Source: Nocardia sp. NRRL S-836 (GTDB lineage: Bacteria > Actinomycetota > Actinomycetes > Mycobacteriales > Pseudonocardiaceae). From it: a stretch of 64,000 nucleotides of DNA. Every line of letters begins with the position of its first letter. The stretch's first letter is position 1. The stretch is taken from positions 1 to 64,000 of the forward strand of contig NZ_LGDY01000110.1 of the NCBI RefSeq assembly GCF_001279525.1, in the 5' to 3' direction. Of this stretch, positions 29,967 to 38,293 are shown piece by piece. The position numbers and the translations under genes were made by a program. The notes beneath the pieces were generated by a model. The model did not search any database, had not been told where the DNA came from, and saw nothing but the letters and a program-made list of their open reading frames with translations.

Positions 29967-30773
29967 GTGCAGGACGGCCCGCAGCGGGTGACGACAAACG
30001 GCAGTTCCGAGCGCCCAAATGCCGCTCGTCTCTTCGACTACTACCTCGGTGGCGCGCACAACTTCGCCGTTGACCGCGCACTGGCCGAGGCGACCATCCA
30101 GCAGTTCCCCGTCGCCGAGATGGCCCGCACGATCAGGTCGTTCTCCCGCCGCGTGGTGCGCTTCTGCGTGGAGGACCTGGGCATCCGGCAGTTCCTCGAC
30201 CTCGGCAGCGGCATCCCCACCGCGGGCAACGTCCACGAGGTGGCCCACTCCGTCGACCCGTCGTGCCACGTCGTCTACGTCGACCACGACCCGGTGACCG
30301 TCGCCCACTCCCGCACCATGCTGCGCGACAACCTCAACGCCGCCATCGTCCAGGCCGACATCAACGACGTGGGCACCGTGCTGCGCGACCCCGAGACCCG
30401 GCGGCTGATCGACTTCGAGAAGCCGGTCGCCGTGCTGATGATCGGCATCCTCCCGTACGTCTACGACGAGCCGGCGGGCGTGGTGGCGCGCTACCGGGCC
30501 GCGATGTGCGAGGGCAGCCTGCTCGCGCTGACGCACCTGACGCGGGACGTCGAACCGGAGCTGGTCGACAAGCTCGTCAACCTGGCCGACGGCCTGGACA
30601 CCCCGGTGGTGCCGCGCACGAAGCAGGACGTCGAGGAGTTCGTCTGCGGGCTCGAACTGCTCGAACCCGGCCTGGTGCTCGCCGCGAACTGGCGTGCGGA
30701 CGGCGACCTGCCCGGCACCTCGGCGGCGGCCGACGCGTCGACCTACGGCGCGGTCGGCCTCATCTGCGGCTGA
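29967..30773 (+). CDS. SAM-dependent methyltransferase, DUF574 family
   Basis: Predicted methyltransferase of 268 residues. The DUF574 start is NAARLFDYYLGGAHNFAVDR, followed by the SAM site QFLDLGSGIPTAGNVHEVAH and VVYVDHDPVTVAHSRTML. The end is family-like (STYGAVGLICG). This family is expanded in actinomycetes; substrates are unknown, and some members may act in secondary metabolism. GTG 29967 is preferred, with GTGAGG 6 bases upstream; GTG 29922 is the alternative. Confidence 0.85.
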   Translation: MQDGPQRVTTNGSSERPNAARLFDYYLGGAHNFAVDRALAEATIQQFPVAEMARTIRSFSRRVVRFCVEDLGIRQFLDLGSGIPTAGNVHEVAHSVDPSCHVVYVDHDPVTVAHSRTMLRDNLNAAIVQADINDVGTVLRDPETRRLIDFEKPVAVLMIGILPYVYDEPAGVVARYRAAMCEGSLLALTHLTRDVEPELVDKLVNLADGLDTPVVPRTKQDVEEFVCGLELLEPGLVLAANWRADGDLPGTSAAADASTYGAVGLICG

Positions 30774-30864
30774 CAAGCGGGCAGCGCACGTGGTCCTGCG
30801 TCGGGGGCGGCGGCTGCCGGTGTCTGAAACTCCATAAAAAGGATTTCACCGCGGACCGTGGTGA

Positions 30865-30904
30865 AGGCCGGGCCTGAAGTACAGGGTGACTTCGAGCCCG
30901 GCCT
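30865..30904. terminator. Convergent-gene terminator hairpin
   Basis: AGGCCGGGC (30865-30873) pairs with GCCCGGCCT (30896-30904) around a 22-nt loop, between the methyltransferase and the DUF5684 gene. Confidence 0.65.
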
Positions 30905-30924
30905 GGTGGTGCTCGGTCAGGTGC

Positions 30925-31350
30925 TCAGCCCTGGTACGCGGGCTGTCGGCCGGAGAGGGCCGCCGGGCCGCGGTACTGCGCGCCGCCGAAGGCGAGGATC
31001 GCGAAGCCGATGATGCTGAACAGCCAGAGGCCGACGATGCCGAAGACGGCGTCCTTGCCGAACGACTTGGCGATGTCGATCGCCAGGACCGCGAACACGA
31101 CGATGTTGACGAACGGGATGAGCAGCAGGACGGTCCACCAGCCTGGACGCCCGCCGATCTTCGTCAGCACGTAGAAGTTGTAGATCGGGATGATCGACGC
31201 CCAGCCCGGCTGACCGGCCTTGGTGAAGACCTTCCACATCACGATGATGCCGATGACGGCGAAGACGAGGCCGATGATGCCGAACACCGCGAGGGTGCCG
31301 AACAGGGCTGCCTGGTCGGCATCGGTGAGAGTCGGCTGTGACGGGTCCAC
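30925..31350 (-). CDS. DUF5684 family membrane protein
   Basis: Predicted membrane protein of 141 residues with four hydrophobic stretches: LFGTLAVFGIIGLVFAVIGI, WASIIPIYNFYVLTKIGG, WWTVLLLIPFVNIVVFAVL and VFGIVGLWLFSIIGFAIL. The repeated 'GWASIIPIYNFYV' and 'IAKSFGKD' are hallmarks of DUF5684, often found near signal peptidases. Function unknown; no signal peptidase is adjacent here. Confidence 0.8.
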   Translation of the reverse strand: MDPSQPTLTDADQAALFGTLAVFGIIGLVFAVIGIIVMWKVFTKAGQPGWASIIPIYNFYVLTKIGGRPGWWTVLLLIPFVNIVVFAVLAIDIAKSFGKDAVFGIVGLWLFSIIGFAILAFGGAQYRGPAALSGRQPAYQG

Positions 31351-31476
31351 GGTCGTTCCTTCTTTCCACGCTTACCTGGTGCCGGGGGATCGGCGAGCGG
31401 GGACGCTGCCAGCACCGTGGACCCGTCCTCAGTGGAATTCCTGTTTCGTGAGCCTTTCGAGACCTTCCGTCAACCT

Positions 31477-31950
31477 TCAGCGTGCTGAGCCCAGCTCCCG
31501 CAGCGCCTCGTCGGCCACCCGCATGACGGTCCACTCGTCCATCGGTATGGCACCCAACGACTTGTAAAAGCCGATCGACGGCTCGTTCCAGTTCAGCACC
31601 CACCACTGCAGACGGGTGTATCCGCGGTCGATGCACTCCCGTGCCAGCACTTCGAGCAGCTGCTTGCCGAAGCCCTTGCCACGCTGCTCCGGCGTGACGT
31701 AGAGGTCTTCGAGGTAGATGCCGTGCACGCCGTCCCACGTGGAGAAGTTCAGGAACCACAACGCCATCCCGACGACCTGACCGTCCACTTCGGCCACATG
31801 GCCGAACAGCGCGGCGTGCTCGCTGAACAGCGCCGTGTGCAGCTGTTCGGCCGTGAGGTGGCACTGCTCCGGTGCGCGTTCGTACAGCGCGAGCTCGTGC
31901 ACCAGCCCCACGACCGCGTCGACGTCACGCGGTTCCACCCGCCGGATCAT
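31477..31950 (-). CDS. GNAT family N-acetyltransferase
   Basis: Predicted acetyltransferase of 157 residues, similar in layout to diamine (spermidine-like) acetyltransferases. Acetyl-CoA motif YLEDLYVTPEQRGKGFGKQL (R/QxxGxG/A), and the later WVLNWNEPSIGFYKSLGA. The start ATG overlaps the stop of the phosphatase gene (TGATG), so both are one operon; GTG 31953 is the alternative start. The substrate is unproven, but a polyamine-like amine would fit. Confidence 0.85.
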   Translation of the reverse strand: MIRRVEPRDVDAVVGLVHELALYERAPEQCHLTAEQLHTALFSEHAALFGHVAEVDGQVVGMALWFLNFSTWDGVHGIYLEDLYVTPEQRGKGFGKQLLEVLARECIDRGYTRLQWWVLNWNEPSIGFYKSLGAIPMDEWTVMRVADEALRELGSAR

Positions 31951-32546
31951 CACACCTCCCAGGCAGGCACGTTCAGCCTGCGCACCTGCGGGTCGCCCCG
32001 CTCGTCACCCAGCTGGCAGGTGCCGGCCGGGTCCAGTCCGAAGTGGACGCCCTGGTCGGGCGCCAGGCCGAGCCACGCCGCGATCAGGACCCGGCTGAAG
32101 TGCCCGTGCCCGACCAGGACCACGTCACCGCCGGGCAGGATCTTGCGCACCTCGCCGAGCACCTTGCGGGCCCGCTCCTGCACCTCCGCGTGCGTCTCGC
32201 CGTTCGGCATCGGGTGCGTCCACACCGTCCAGCCCGGCACGCGCTCGCGGATCTGCGGCGTGGTGATGCCCTCGTAGTCGCCGTAGTCCCACTCGGCCAG
32301 GTCCTCGGTCGTCGCCGAGATCTCCAGCCCGGCGAGCTCCGCCGTCCTGGTGGCGCGCTGCCGCGGGCTCGTCAGCACGAGCGCGGGCGCCTGGTCCGTG
32401 GCTCTGAGCCGGGCGAGCGTGGCGCCCGCCCTGCGTGCCTGCTGCTCGCCCTCGGGCGTCAGCTCGATGTCGGTGCGTCCCGTGTGCCTGCCGCTCTCGG
32501 ACCACTCGGTCTGGCCGTGGCGCAGCAGGTAGAGGTGGGTGCTCAC
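31950..32546 (-). CDS. Histidine phosphatase (phosphoglycerate mutase-like) family protein
   Basis: Predicted phosphatase of 198 residues. The catalytic phospho-His is in YLLRHGQTEWSESGRHTG, the second His in VVLVGHGHFSRVL, and the proton donor Glu probably in DLAEWDYGDYEG. Start GTG 32546. Substrates in this family range from phosphosugars to nucleotides. It is translationally coupled to a GNAT gene. Confidence 0.9.
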   Translation of the reverse strand: MSTHLYLLRHGQTEWSESGRHTGRTDIELTPEGEQQARRAGATLARLRATDQAPALVLTSPRQRATRTAELAGLEISATTEDLAEWDYGDYEGITTPQIRERVPGWTVWTHPMPNGETHAEVQERARKVLGEVRKILPGGDVVLVGHGHFSRVLIAAWLGLAPDQGVHFGLDPAGTCQLGDERGDPQVRRLNVPAWEV

Positions 32547-32614
32547 CTGTTCGATCCTAAGGAGTGACCGGCACCACGTTTGGAGGAGTGCCCGTTCGCG
32601 GTACCCCGATCGCC

Positions 32615-32776
32615 ATGACCGCCGAGCACCACGACCAGGGCGCACCCGACGAGGTGAACGCCCAGGAGATCCGCGCGGCGTTCGGAGTGCGGGTCGCGCG
32701 CATCCGGGCCGAGCTGACCTCGACCTGGAACAAGCTGAGCCAGAACGAGCGCGGCGGCGACGGCAGGAGTGAATGA
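32615..32776 (+). CDS. Small hypothetical protein
   Basis: A 53-residue frame, MTAEHHDQGAPDEVNAQEIR and on, ending TWNKLSQNERGGDGRSE. The codon use looks like the chromosome. The start is uncertain: ATG 32615 has no good ribosome binding site, while GTG 32564 and GTG 32588 (after GGAGGA) are alternatives giving up to 70 residues. It is short, charged and lacks a signal peptide. No family recognised. Confidence 0.4.
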   Translation: MTAEHHDQGAPDEVNAQEIRAAFGVRVARIRAELTSTWNKLSQNERGGDGRSE

Positions 32777-33008
32777 TCTTCCGCCGGTGCGCGAAATGTG
32801 CTGACCGGCGGGGTCCTGAAACACCGTGGTTCTGTTTCTGATGTCACGTAGGCGTCGTGAGCTGCTGTAACCCGCCATTGGTATGGCAAGTGGGCCGAAC
32901 GGCGTAATACTCCCGTCTATTTTTCGTTTTGGTTGGCCAAATACTCACGCGCGTCGTCCGGGAATCGCTAGAACGGAGCGGACAGTCCTTTTCTGAGAGG
33001 ACCCGCTC

Positions 33009-35657
33009 ATGCGCCGCGCAGTCGCGCTCCTGTTACCCGCCCTGCTCATCGCCGTCGTCCCGGCGCAGCCCGCGTCCGCCGCGCCGGAACCGCCGGGCTT
33101 CTCGGTGGCCGGTGGCGTGATCCGCTGGATCTCGCCCCGCCCGCTGCCGGTGTCGGACGCCGGCGTCGAGTTCTGGGAGGGCGACCGGTTCCTCGGTTCC
33201 GCCGCGGAGTCGGCCGACCTGCGCACGTTCACGCTGCGGGCGCCGTCGCACCACCCCGCCAAGCTGGAGGTGCGGTCCTCCGGGCGCCGCATCGACGTCG
33301 AGGAGCCACCCGCCGCCACCCTCGGCGTGCCGGAGCTGCCCGCCGTGCAGCCGGAGGCCGCGGTCGACCCCGGCAAGCCCGGCTCGTACGCCACCACCCG
33401 TGGGGAGTACCGGCTCGACCCGGTCCGGTTGCCCGGTTACGCGCAGCCGATCGAGATGCAGGCCGTCGTCGTCGCGCCACAGGGTGCGCACGGCAAGCGG
33501 CCGCTGGTGTTGTTCCTGCACGGCCGGCACTACACCTGCTACAGCAAGACCGCTCCCGACGTGATGACCCTCAACTGGCCGTGCCCCGAGGGCCTGACGC
33601 CGGTGCCGAGCCACCGCGGCTACCTGAGGTCGCAGGAGCTGCTCGCGTCGCAGGGCTACGTGACGGTGTCGATCTCCGCCAACGGCATCAACGCCCAGGA
33701 CGCCCAGACCGCCGACGCCGGCGCGCAGGCCCGTTCCTCCCTGGTGCGCCACCACCTGGCGAAGTGGGCCGACTGGTCCGCGCACCGCGACAGCGCGCCG
33801 GACCCGGTGCGCACCGCGCCCCCGGCCGACATGGCGAAGGTGCTGCTCGTCGGCCACTCCCGCGGCGGCGAGGGCGTGAACCGCGCCGCGACCGACAGCC
33901 TGACCCCACCACCTGGCGACACCGGCTTCTCCGGCCGGGTGCGCTGGTCGATCAGGGGTGACGTGCTGATCGGCCCGACGATCTTCGGCCACAACCCGGC
34001 ACCGGACGTCCCCTCGGTGACGCTGCTGCCCGGCTGCGACGGCGACGTCTCCGACCTGCAGGGCCAGCTGTTCGTCGACCAGACCCGCGGCGTGAGCCGT
34101 GACGTCGCACTGCACAGCGCCCTGTACGTGGTGGGCGCCAACCACAACTTCTACAACAGCGAATGGACCCCCGGTCAGTCCGAGGCCCCCGCGACCGACG
34201 ACTTCTTCAACCCCGGCACCGACCCGGTGTGCGCACCCGGCACCCCCACCCGCCTGACCGCCGACCAGCAGCAGGTCCAGGGCGCCACCTACACCGCGGC
34301 CGCCGCGCACCTGTTCCTCTCCCGCGACGAACGCGTCCTGCCACTGCTCGACGGCTCCGGCGTGCGCGCCCCGTCCGCCGACCCGGCCCGCGTCCTCGCA
34401 CACGCCGTGGGCGGCGCCCGCAAGCCACTGGTCGTGCCCTCCGCCACGACCACCGCGTCCGGCAGCGCCAGGGTGTGCCTGGAGGTGAGCACCGACCCCG
34501 CCACCGCCTGCGGCCCCCGTTCCCCGCACTTCGTCGGCCTGCGCGGCGTCGGCACCCAGCCCGAACGCCTCGCCGTGGCCCTGCGCTGGTCCACGCCCGG
34601 TCAGCCCGGCGTGATCGCCCTCCCGGCACCGGTCGCACTGGCGGGCTCCCGTTCGCTGGCACTGCGCCTCGCCGTCCCCGCGAACACCCCGGCAACCTCC
34701 TTCGAGGTCTTCGTGACCGACCCCTCCGGCCGCCGCTCCCTGGGCTCCGTCTCGTTGACCGGCCTGCCCGGCTCGAACCGCACGAGCGCGTTGTGGGCCC
34801 AGGAGGTCCGCGTGCCACTGCCCACCACCCTGGGCCGCGTCTCGGCGCTGGAACTCGTCCCGACCTCCGCGTCAGGCGAGGCCTGGCTGATCGACGCCCA
34901 CGGCTGGACCGCCGGCCTCCCGCCGGTGCCACCCTCGACCCTGGGCCGCGCCGACGCCGAACTGCTCTCCGTCGCGGAAGGCGACTCGGGCACGAGGACG
35001 TACACCCTCGCGGTCACCGCGACCGGCACGGGCACCCGCACCCTGCGTGTGTTCTTCACCGAAGGCACGGGCACCACCATCACCAGCCGCCTGGTGACCC
35101 TCCACCCCGGCGAACACCGCACGGAGGTACCGATCTCCGCCACCGGCAACACCCGCTGGGGCACCGACCTGCTCCGCCCCGTGGCGGTGCAGGCCATCCA
35201 CAACGTCGTCGCCGGCGCCGCCATCGGCGGCCTCCTGCTCCGCAACGACGACCCGGTGCCCACCATCACCGCCACCCCGCTCGCCGCCAACGTGACCGAG
35301 GGCATGCCACTGCGCTGGCGGCTGACGTTGTCCGAACCCGCCGACGCCGCGGTGGTGCTGGCGGGCCTGCCCGTGCCGCCCGCGGGCGCCACCGAACTGT
35401 CCACAACGGACGTCGACGCCGACTGGTTCGTCACCAACTCCGGTGAGCCGGTGCTGCCCGAACGCCCGTTGTCGCAGACCCAGCTCGGGGTGTTCGTGTT
35501 CTTCGCGGCGGGGCAGACGACGACCGAGGTCGCGGTGCCGACGGTGACCGATGGCGTTGCCGAGGGGGAGGAGCAGGTGCGGTTGCGGTTCGAGGGGCTG
35601 CAGCCGGTGGAGCTGGCGAGGTTCGAGGTGGTGGGCTCGGTGCAGGACGCGGCCTGA
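33009..35657 (+). CDS. Large secreted alpha/beta hydrolase with Calx-beta-like repeats
   Basis: Predicted exported protein of 882 residues. Signal peptide 1-25 (MRRAVALLLPALLIAVVPAQ). The hydrolase core lies about 100-480: RPLVLFLHGRHYTCYSKTAP, nucleophile LLVGHSRGGEGVNRA (Ser about 280), probable Asp in LLPGCDGDVSD (about 342) and His in VGANHNFYNS (about 376). Then a beta-rich region about 490-640 and two Calx-beta-like domains (about 645-740, ELLSVAEGDSGTRTYTLAV; about 750-880, ATPLAANVTEGMPLRWRLTL). It may act on polymers or adhere to surfaces; the substrate is unknown. AT-rich DNA upstream (about 32880-32960) probably holds the promoter. Confidence 0.8.
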   Translation: MRRAVALLLPALLIAVVPAQPASAAPEPPGFSVAGGVIRWISPRPLPVSDAGVEFWEGDRFLGSAAESADLRTFTLRAPSHHPAKLEVRSSGRRIDVEEPPAATLGVPELPAVQPEAAVDPGKPGSYATTRGEYRLDPVRLPGYAQPIEMQAVVVAPQGAHGKRPLVLFLHGRHYTCYSKTAPDVMTLNWPCPEGLTPVPSHRGYLRSQELLASQGYVTVSISANGINAQDAQTADAGAQARSSLVRHHLAKWADWSAHRDSAPDPVRTAPPADMAKVLLVGHSRGGEGVNRAATDSLTPPPGDTGFSGRVRWSIRGDVLIGPTIFGHNPAPDVPSVTLLPGCDGDVSDLQGQLFVDQTRGVSRDVALHSALYVVGANHNFYNSEWTPGQSEAPATDDFFNPGTDPVCAPGTPTRLTADQQQVQGATYTAAAAHLFLSRDERVLPLLDGSGVRAPSADPARVLAHAVGGARKPLVVPSATTTASGSARVCLEVSTDPATACGPRSPHFVGLRGVGTQPERLAVALRWSTPGQPGVIALPAPVALAGSRSLALRLAVPANTPATSFEVFVTDPSGRRSLGSVSLTGLPGSNRTSALWAQEVRVPLPTTLGRVSALELVPTSASGEAWLIDAHGWTAGLPPVPPSTLGRADAELLSVAEGDSGTRTYTLAVTATGTGTRTLRVFFTEGTGTTITSRLVTLHPGEHRTEVPISATGNTRWGTDLLRPVAVQAIHNVVAGAAIGGLLLRNDDPVPTITATPLAANVTEGMPLRWRLTLSEPADAAVVLAGLPVPPAGATELSTTDVDADWFVTNSGEPVLPERPLSQTQLGVFVFFAAGQTTTEVAVPTVTDGVAEGEEQVRLRFEGLQPVELARFEVVGSVQDAA

Positions 35658-35713
35658 CCTGCGCCGATGCCACCTCCCAGTGCGAGACGCCAGCTGAGTG
35701 ACAGACTCGATGC

Positions 35714-36421
35714 ATGATCGCGCCGAACGAGCCGCGACGGCTCGTGCTCTGGGACATCGACCACACGTTGCTCGAGTCTGGCGGCATGGGGCGGGAGATG
35801 TACGAGCGAGCGGTTCCGGCGGCGATCGGCCGGCCGTTCCGGCAGCTTGCTGATGTGAGCGGCCGGACCGAGCTGGACATCATCGCCGAGACTTTGAAGC
35901 TCCACGGCGTCGAGCCGACCGACGCGGCGGTGAGCAGGCTGGTGAACGCGCTCATCGACAGCTACGAGGCCGGCCGTGATGAGTTCGCGTCGCGAGCGCG
36001 GGTGCTGCCGGGAGCGCGGGAGGTCTTGGAGGTCTTGGCCGGTGAGCCGGGCGTTCACCAAGGGGTGCTAACGGGGAACCTTCGGACCGTCGCGCGGATC
36101 AAGCTGGTTGCGCTCGGGCTGGAACAGTTCCTTGATCTGGAGACGAGTGCTTACGGCGACGACCATGTCGACCGGGTGGAGTTGGTGGCGATTGCCAGGG
36201 AGCGCGCTGCTCGGCAGCTCGACACACCGTTCGCCCCGGCCGGCACAGTGCTCATAGGGGACACTCCGCGGGATGTGATCGTGGCTCTGATCGCAGGCGT
36301 GCAGGTCATTGCTGTGGCGACTGGACGCAGCAGCGTTGAAGAGTTGGAAGCGGCCGGAGCCGGGAATGTGCTTACGGACCTGACGAACACCGACCAGTTG
36401 GTGCGGTTGGTCAGGGGGTAG
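35714..36421 (+). CDS. HAD-family phosphatase, phosphoglycolate phosphatase-like
   Basis: Predicted 235-residue hydrolase: motif I LVLWDIDHTLLESGG (DxD), motif II GVLTGN, motif III region with ARIKL, motif IV LIGDTPRDV. It has a full helical cap (residues about 20-90) and resembles phosphoglycolate/beta-phosphoglucomutase-type phosphatases. Codon use is looser than in neighbours (GCTGATGTGAG, TTGGAAGCGG), so acquisition from outside is possible. It is convergent with sodN. Confidence 0.85.
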   Translation: MIAPNEPRRLVLWDIDHTLLESGGMGREMYERAVPAAIGRPFRQLADVSGRTELDIIAETLKLHGVEPTDAAVSRLVNALIDSYEAGRDEFASRARVLPGAREVLEVLAGEPGVHQGVLTGNLRTVARIKLVALGLEQFLDLETSAYGDDHVDRVELVAIARERAARQLDTPFAPAGTVLIGDTPRDVIVALIAGVQVIAVATGRSSVEELEAAGAGNVLTDLTNTDQLVRLVRG

Positions 36422-36530
36422 AGCAGCCGCGTGACGATCGCGGTCGCTGACCGCCGATCTCAGGTCCACGACCTTCTCCGCTCAGCTTCAGCGTTGGCTG
36501 ACAGCTGACTGGCGTGCGAACGGACGAAAA

Positions 36531-36573
36531 ACGACGCTGACCTGCGGAAGAGATCTCCGCAGGTCAGCGTCGT
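36531..36573 (-). terminator. Perfect 18-bp terminator hairpin downstream of sodN
   Basis: The left arm 36531-36548 and right arm 36556-36573 are exact complements (the core is CTGACCTGCGGA/TCCGCAGGTCAG) with loop AGAGATC. On the minus strand the stem is followed by a run of five T, so it is an intrinsic terminator for sodN; it can also stop the convergent HAD gene. Confidence 0.92.
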
Positions 36574-36589
36574 CTACAAGGCTACGGGC

Positions 36590-36997
36590 TCAGCCCTGCT
36601 TGGTCTCCCAGAAGATCTTGTCGATCTGCGCGATCAGGTCCAGCAGCTGCTGGCCCGTCGCCGGGTCCATCGAGCCCTTGGTGCCCGACGCACCCGCGGC
36701 CTTGGTGGCGCGGTTGAACAGGTCGTGCAGCTCGGGGTACTTCTCGAAGTGCGGCGGCTTGAAGTAGTCCGTCCACAGCACCCACAGGTGGTGCTTGACG
36801 AGCTCGCTGCGCTGTTCCTTGATCAGGACGGCGCGCTCCCGGAACTCCGGGTCCTCGTTGGCCTGGTACTTCTCCTGGACCGCCTTGATCGACTCGGCCT
36901 CGATGCGGGCCTGCGCCGGGTCGTAGACGCCGCAGGGCAGGTCGCAATGCGCGGTTGCCTCGACGCGCGGGCGGAGAATGCGCGACACGAGTCGCAT
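36590..36997 (-). CDS. sodN: Nickel superoxide dismutase
   Basis: Cytoplasmic Ni-dependent superoxide dismutase precursor of 135 residues. After a propeptide MRLVSRILRPRVEATA the mature protein begins with the nickel hook HCDLPCGVYDPAQ (His1, Cys2 and Cys6 bind Ni). The rest follows family sequence (WVLWTDYFKPPHFEKYPELH). It is divergent from the sodX-like protease gene, which is the expected activator. In Streptomyces sodN expression is nickel-dependent (Nur); I see no clear Nur box. Confidence 0.97.
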   Translation of the reverse strand: MRLVSRILRPRVEATAHCDLPCGVYDPAQARIEAESIKAVQEKYQANEDPEFRERAVLIKEQRSELVKHHLWVLWTDYFKPPHFEKYPELHDLFNRATKAAGASGTKGSMDPATGQQLLDLIAQIDKIFWETKQG

Positions 36998-37069
36998 CGT
37001 TCCTCCCAGAGTGAAAACAGTGGATGCTCCGACAAGGAGACCCTACTCCGGCTGACCGAAGGGTGATCG

Positions 37070-37372
37070 TTGAGACCGCGTCTTTCCACCGTCCTCGTCA
37101 GGGGGCCGTCCATGGCACCAGCGCTGCGGAGCGAGGACGTCGTGCTGGTCAGCTGGGGTGCGCGGCCCCGTGCGGGCCAGGTCGTGCTCGTCCGGTGGGC
37201 GCACCGGCCGGAGCAGCTGTCGATCAAGCGGGCCTCTCACCTGGTGGACGGTGGGTGGCACGTCGTGGGAGACAACCCGTTCGCGAGCACCGACTCCGAG
37301 CAGCTCGGGCCGGCCGAGGTGCTCGGAGTGGTCAGGGCACGGTTGTGGCCGAGGCCGCGGTTCAGGCTTTGA
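37070..37372 (+). CDS. sodX: SodX-like nickel-type superoxide dismutase maturation protease
   Basis: Small S26/signal peptidase-like protease of 100 residues that removes the SodN propeptide. The catalytic Ser is in VRGPSMAPAL and the Lys in LSIKRAS; GDNPFASTDS closes the fold. It has no membrane anchor, so it is cytoplasmic. The TTG start at 37070 with upstream GGGTGATC is needed to keep the N-terminal strand. Its 3' end overlaps the convergent rmlC by 11 nt. Confidence 0.9.
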   Translation: MRPRLSTVLVRGPSMAPALRSEDVVLVSWGARPRAGQVVLVRWAHRPEQLSIKRASHLVDGGWHVVGDNPFASTDSEQLGPAEVLGVVRARLWPRPRFRL

Positions 37373-37961
37373 GGGACGCGTACAGGGCCAGGCAGTCCTC
37401 GTAGCGGGGCAGGACGCCGGCCTCGTACGCCTCGGCCAGGGTGGGGGCGGCCTTGTCCTTGTCCGAGAGCAGGAACTCGAACTCGCGCGGCCACGGGAGG
37501 TCCAGTGCCGGGTCGAGTGGCGTGAGGCCGTGTTCGCCGGTCGGGTTGTACGGCGTGGAGCACAGGTAGTTCATGATCGTGTCGTCTTCCAGCGCGATCA
37601 TCCCGTGGCCGAGGCCCTCGGACACGTAGACGGCGTTGGACTTCTCCGCCGTCACCAGCACCGCGTCCCACTGGGCGAAGGTCGGTGAGCCGACCCGGAT
37701 GTCGACGACCACGTCGATGAACGAGCCGCGCGGGCAGAAGATGTACTTCGCCTGGGAGGGCGGGACGTCGGCGTAGTGGATGCCGCGGATCGTTCCGGCG
37801 CGGGAGACGCTGTGGTTCGTCTGGGCGACGCGCAACGGGTGGCCGACCGCCTCGGTGAACGCGGCCTCCTGGTACGGCGAGACGAACAAGCCGCGGTCGT
37901 CGGGGAAGGACCGGGGTGTGAACTCGAACGCGCCGTCGATTTTCAGCGAACTCACCTGCAT
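37362..37961 (-). CDS. dTDP-4-dehydrorhamnose 3,5-epimerase family protein
   Basis: Predicted cupin epimerase of 199 residues. The catalytic His is in AGTIRGIHYADVPPSQAKY and the Asp in VVVDIRVGSPTFAQWD; YVSEGLGHGMIALED is the active-site strand. The sequence suits RmlC and also the 3,5- or 5-epimerases of deoxysugar pathways (EvaD-like). No rmlABD or glycosyltransferase genes are next to it, so the sugar product is open. ATG 37961 begins MQVSSLKIDGAFEF. Confidence 0.85.
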   Translation of the reverse strand: MQVSSLKIDGAFEFTPRSFPDDRGLFVSPYQEAAFTEAVGHPLRVAQTNHSVSRAGTIRGIHYADVPPSQAKYIFCPRGSFIDVVVDIRVGSPTFAQWDAVLVTAEKSNAVYVSEGLGHGMIALEDDTIMNYLCSTPYNPTGEHGLTPLDPALDLPWPREFEFLLSDKDKAAPTLAEAYEAGVLPRYEDCLALYASLKA

Positions 37962-38019
37962 GGCGTCACTCTAAGGCGTCATGTTTTCTTGACCGATCGG
38001 GTGCTTCCTGCCTGCATAA

Positions 38020-38033
38020 ACCGACCGGTCGGT
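38020..38033. promoter_or_regulatory. TetR-type palindromic operator
   Basis: ACCGACCGGTCGGT is a perfect 14-bp palindrome of the kind bound by TetR-family repressors, in the 332-bp divergent region between rmlC-like and malic enzyme genes. A half-similar ACCGATCGGGT occurs at 37992-38002. The remainder of this region (37962-38293) shows no gene. Confidence 0.55.
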
Positions 38034-38293
38034 GCAGAAAAACGGACGGACGTCTTGCTGCATGCCCTCTGACCTGCGGAAAAAGTGTGATCCCCGCCGC
38101 AGACAGCTGCGTTCGTCCCTGCCACACTTCGCTCACCCGCAGCGCTCGGGCTGGTCTCCGGCACAACTCGTCGGAGGGCATCGACCGAGTTTCCAGGCCC
38201 CGTGTACCCGGTGTGACAACGCTGGGCCGGTGCGCCGTTTGGTGATGAGCCCACGTTGGGCCACTACGCCGCCCGCACCGCAGGAGGGACGCC

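Noticed and set aside
36998..37069. Nur (nickel) box between sodN and sodX
   Set aside because: No convincing Fur/Nur-type palindrome was found in this short gap.
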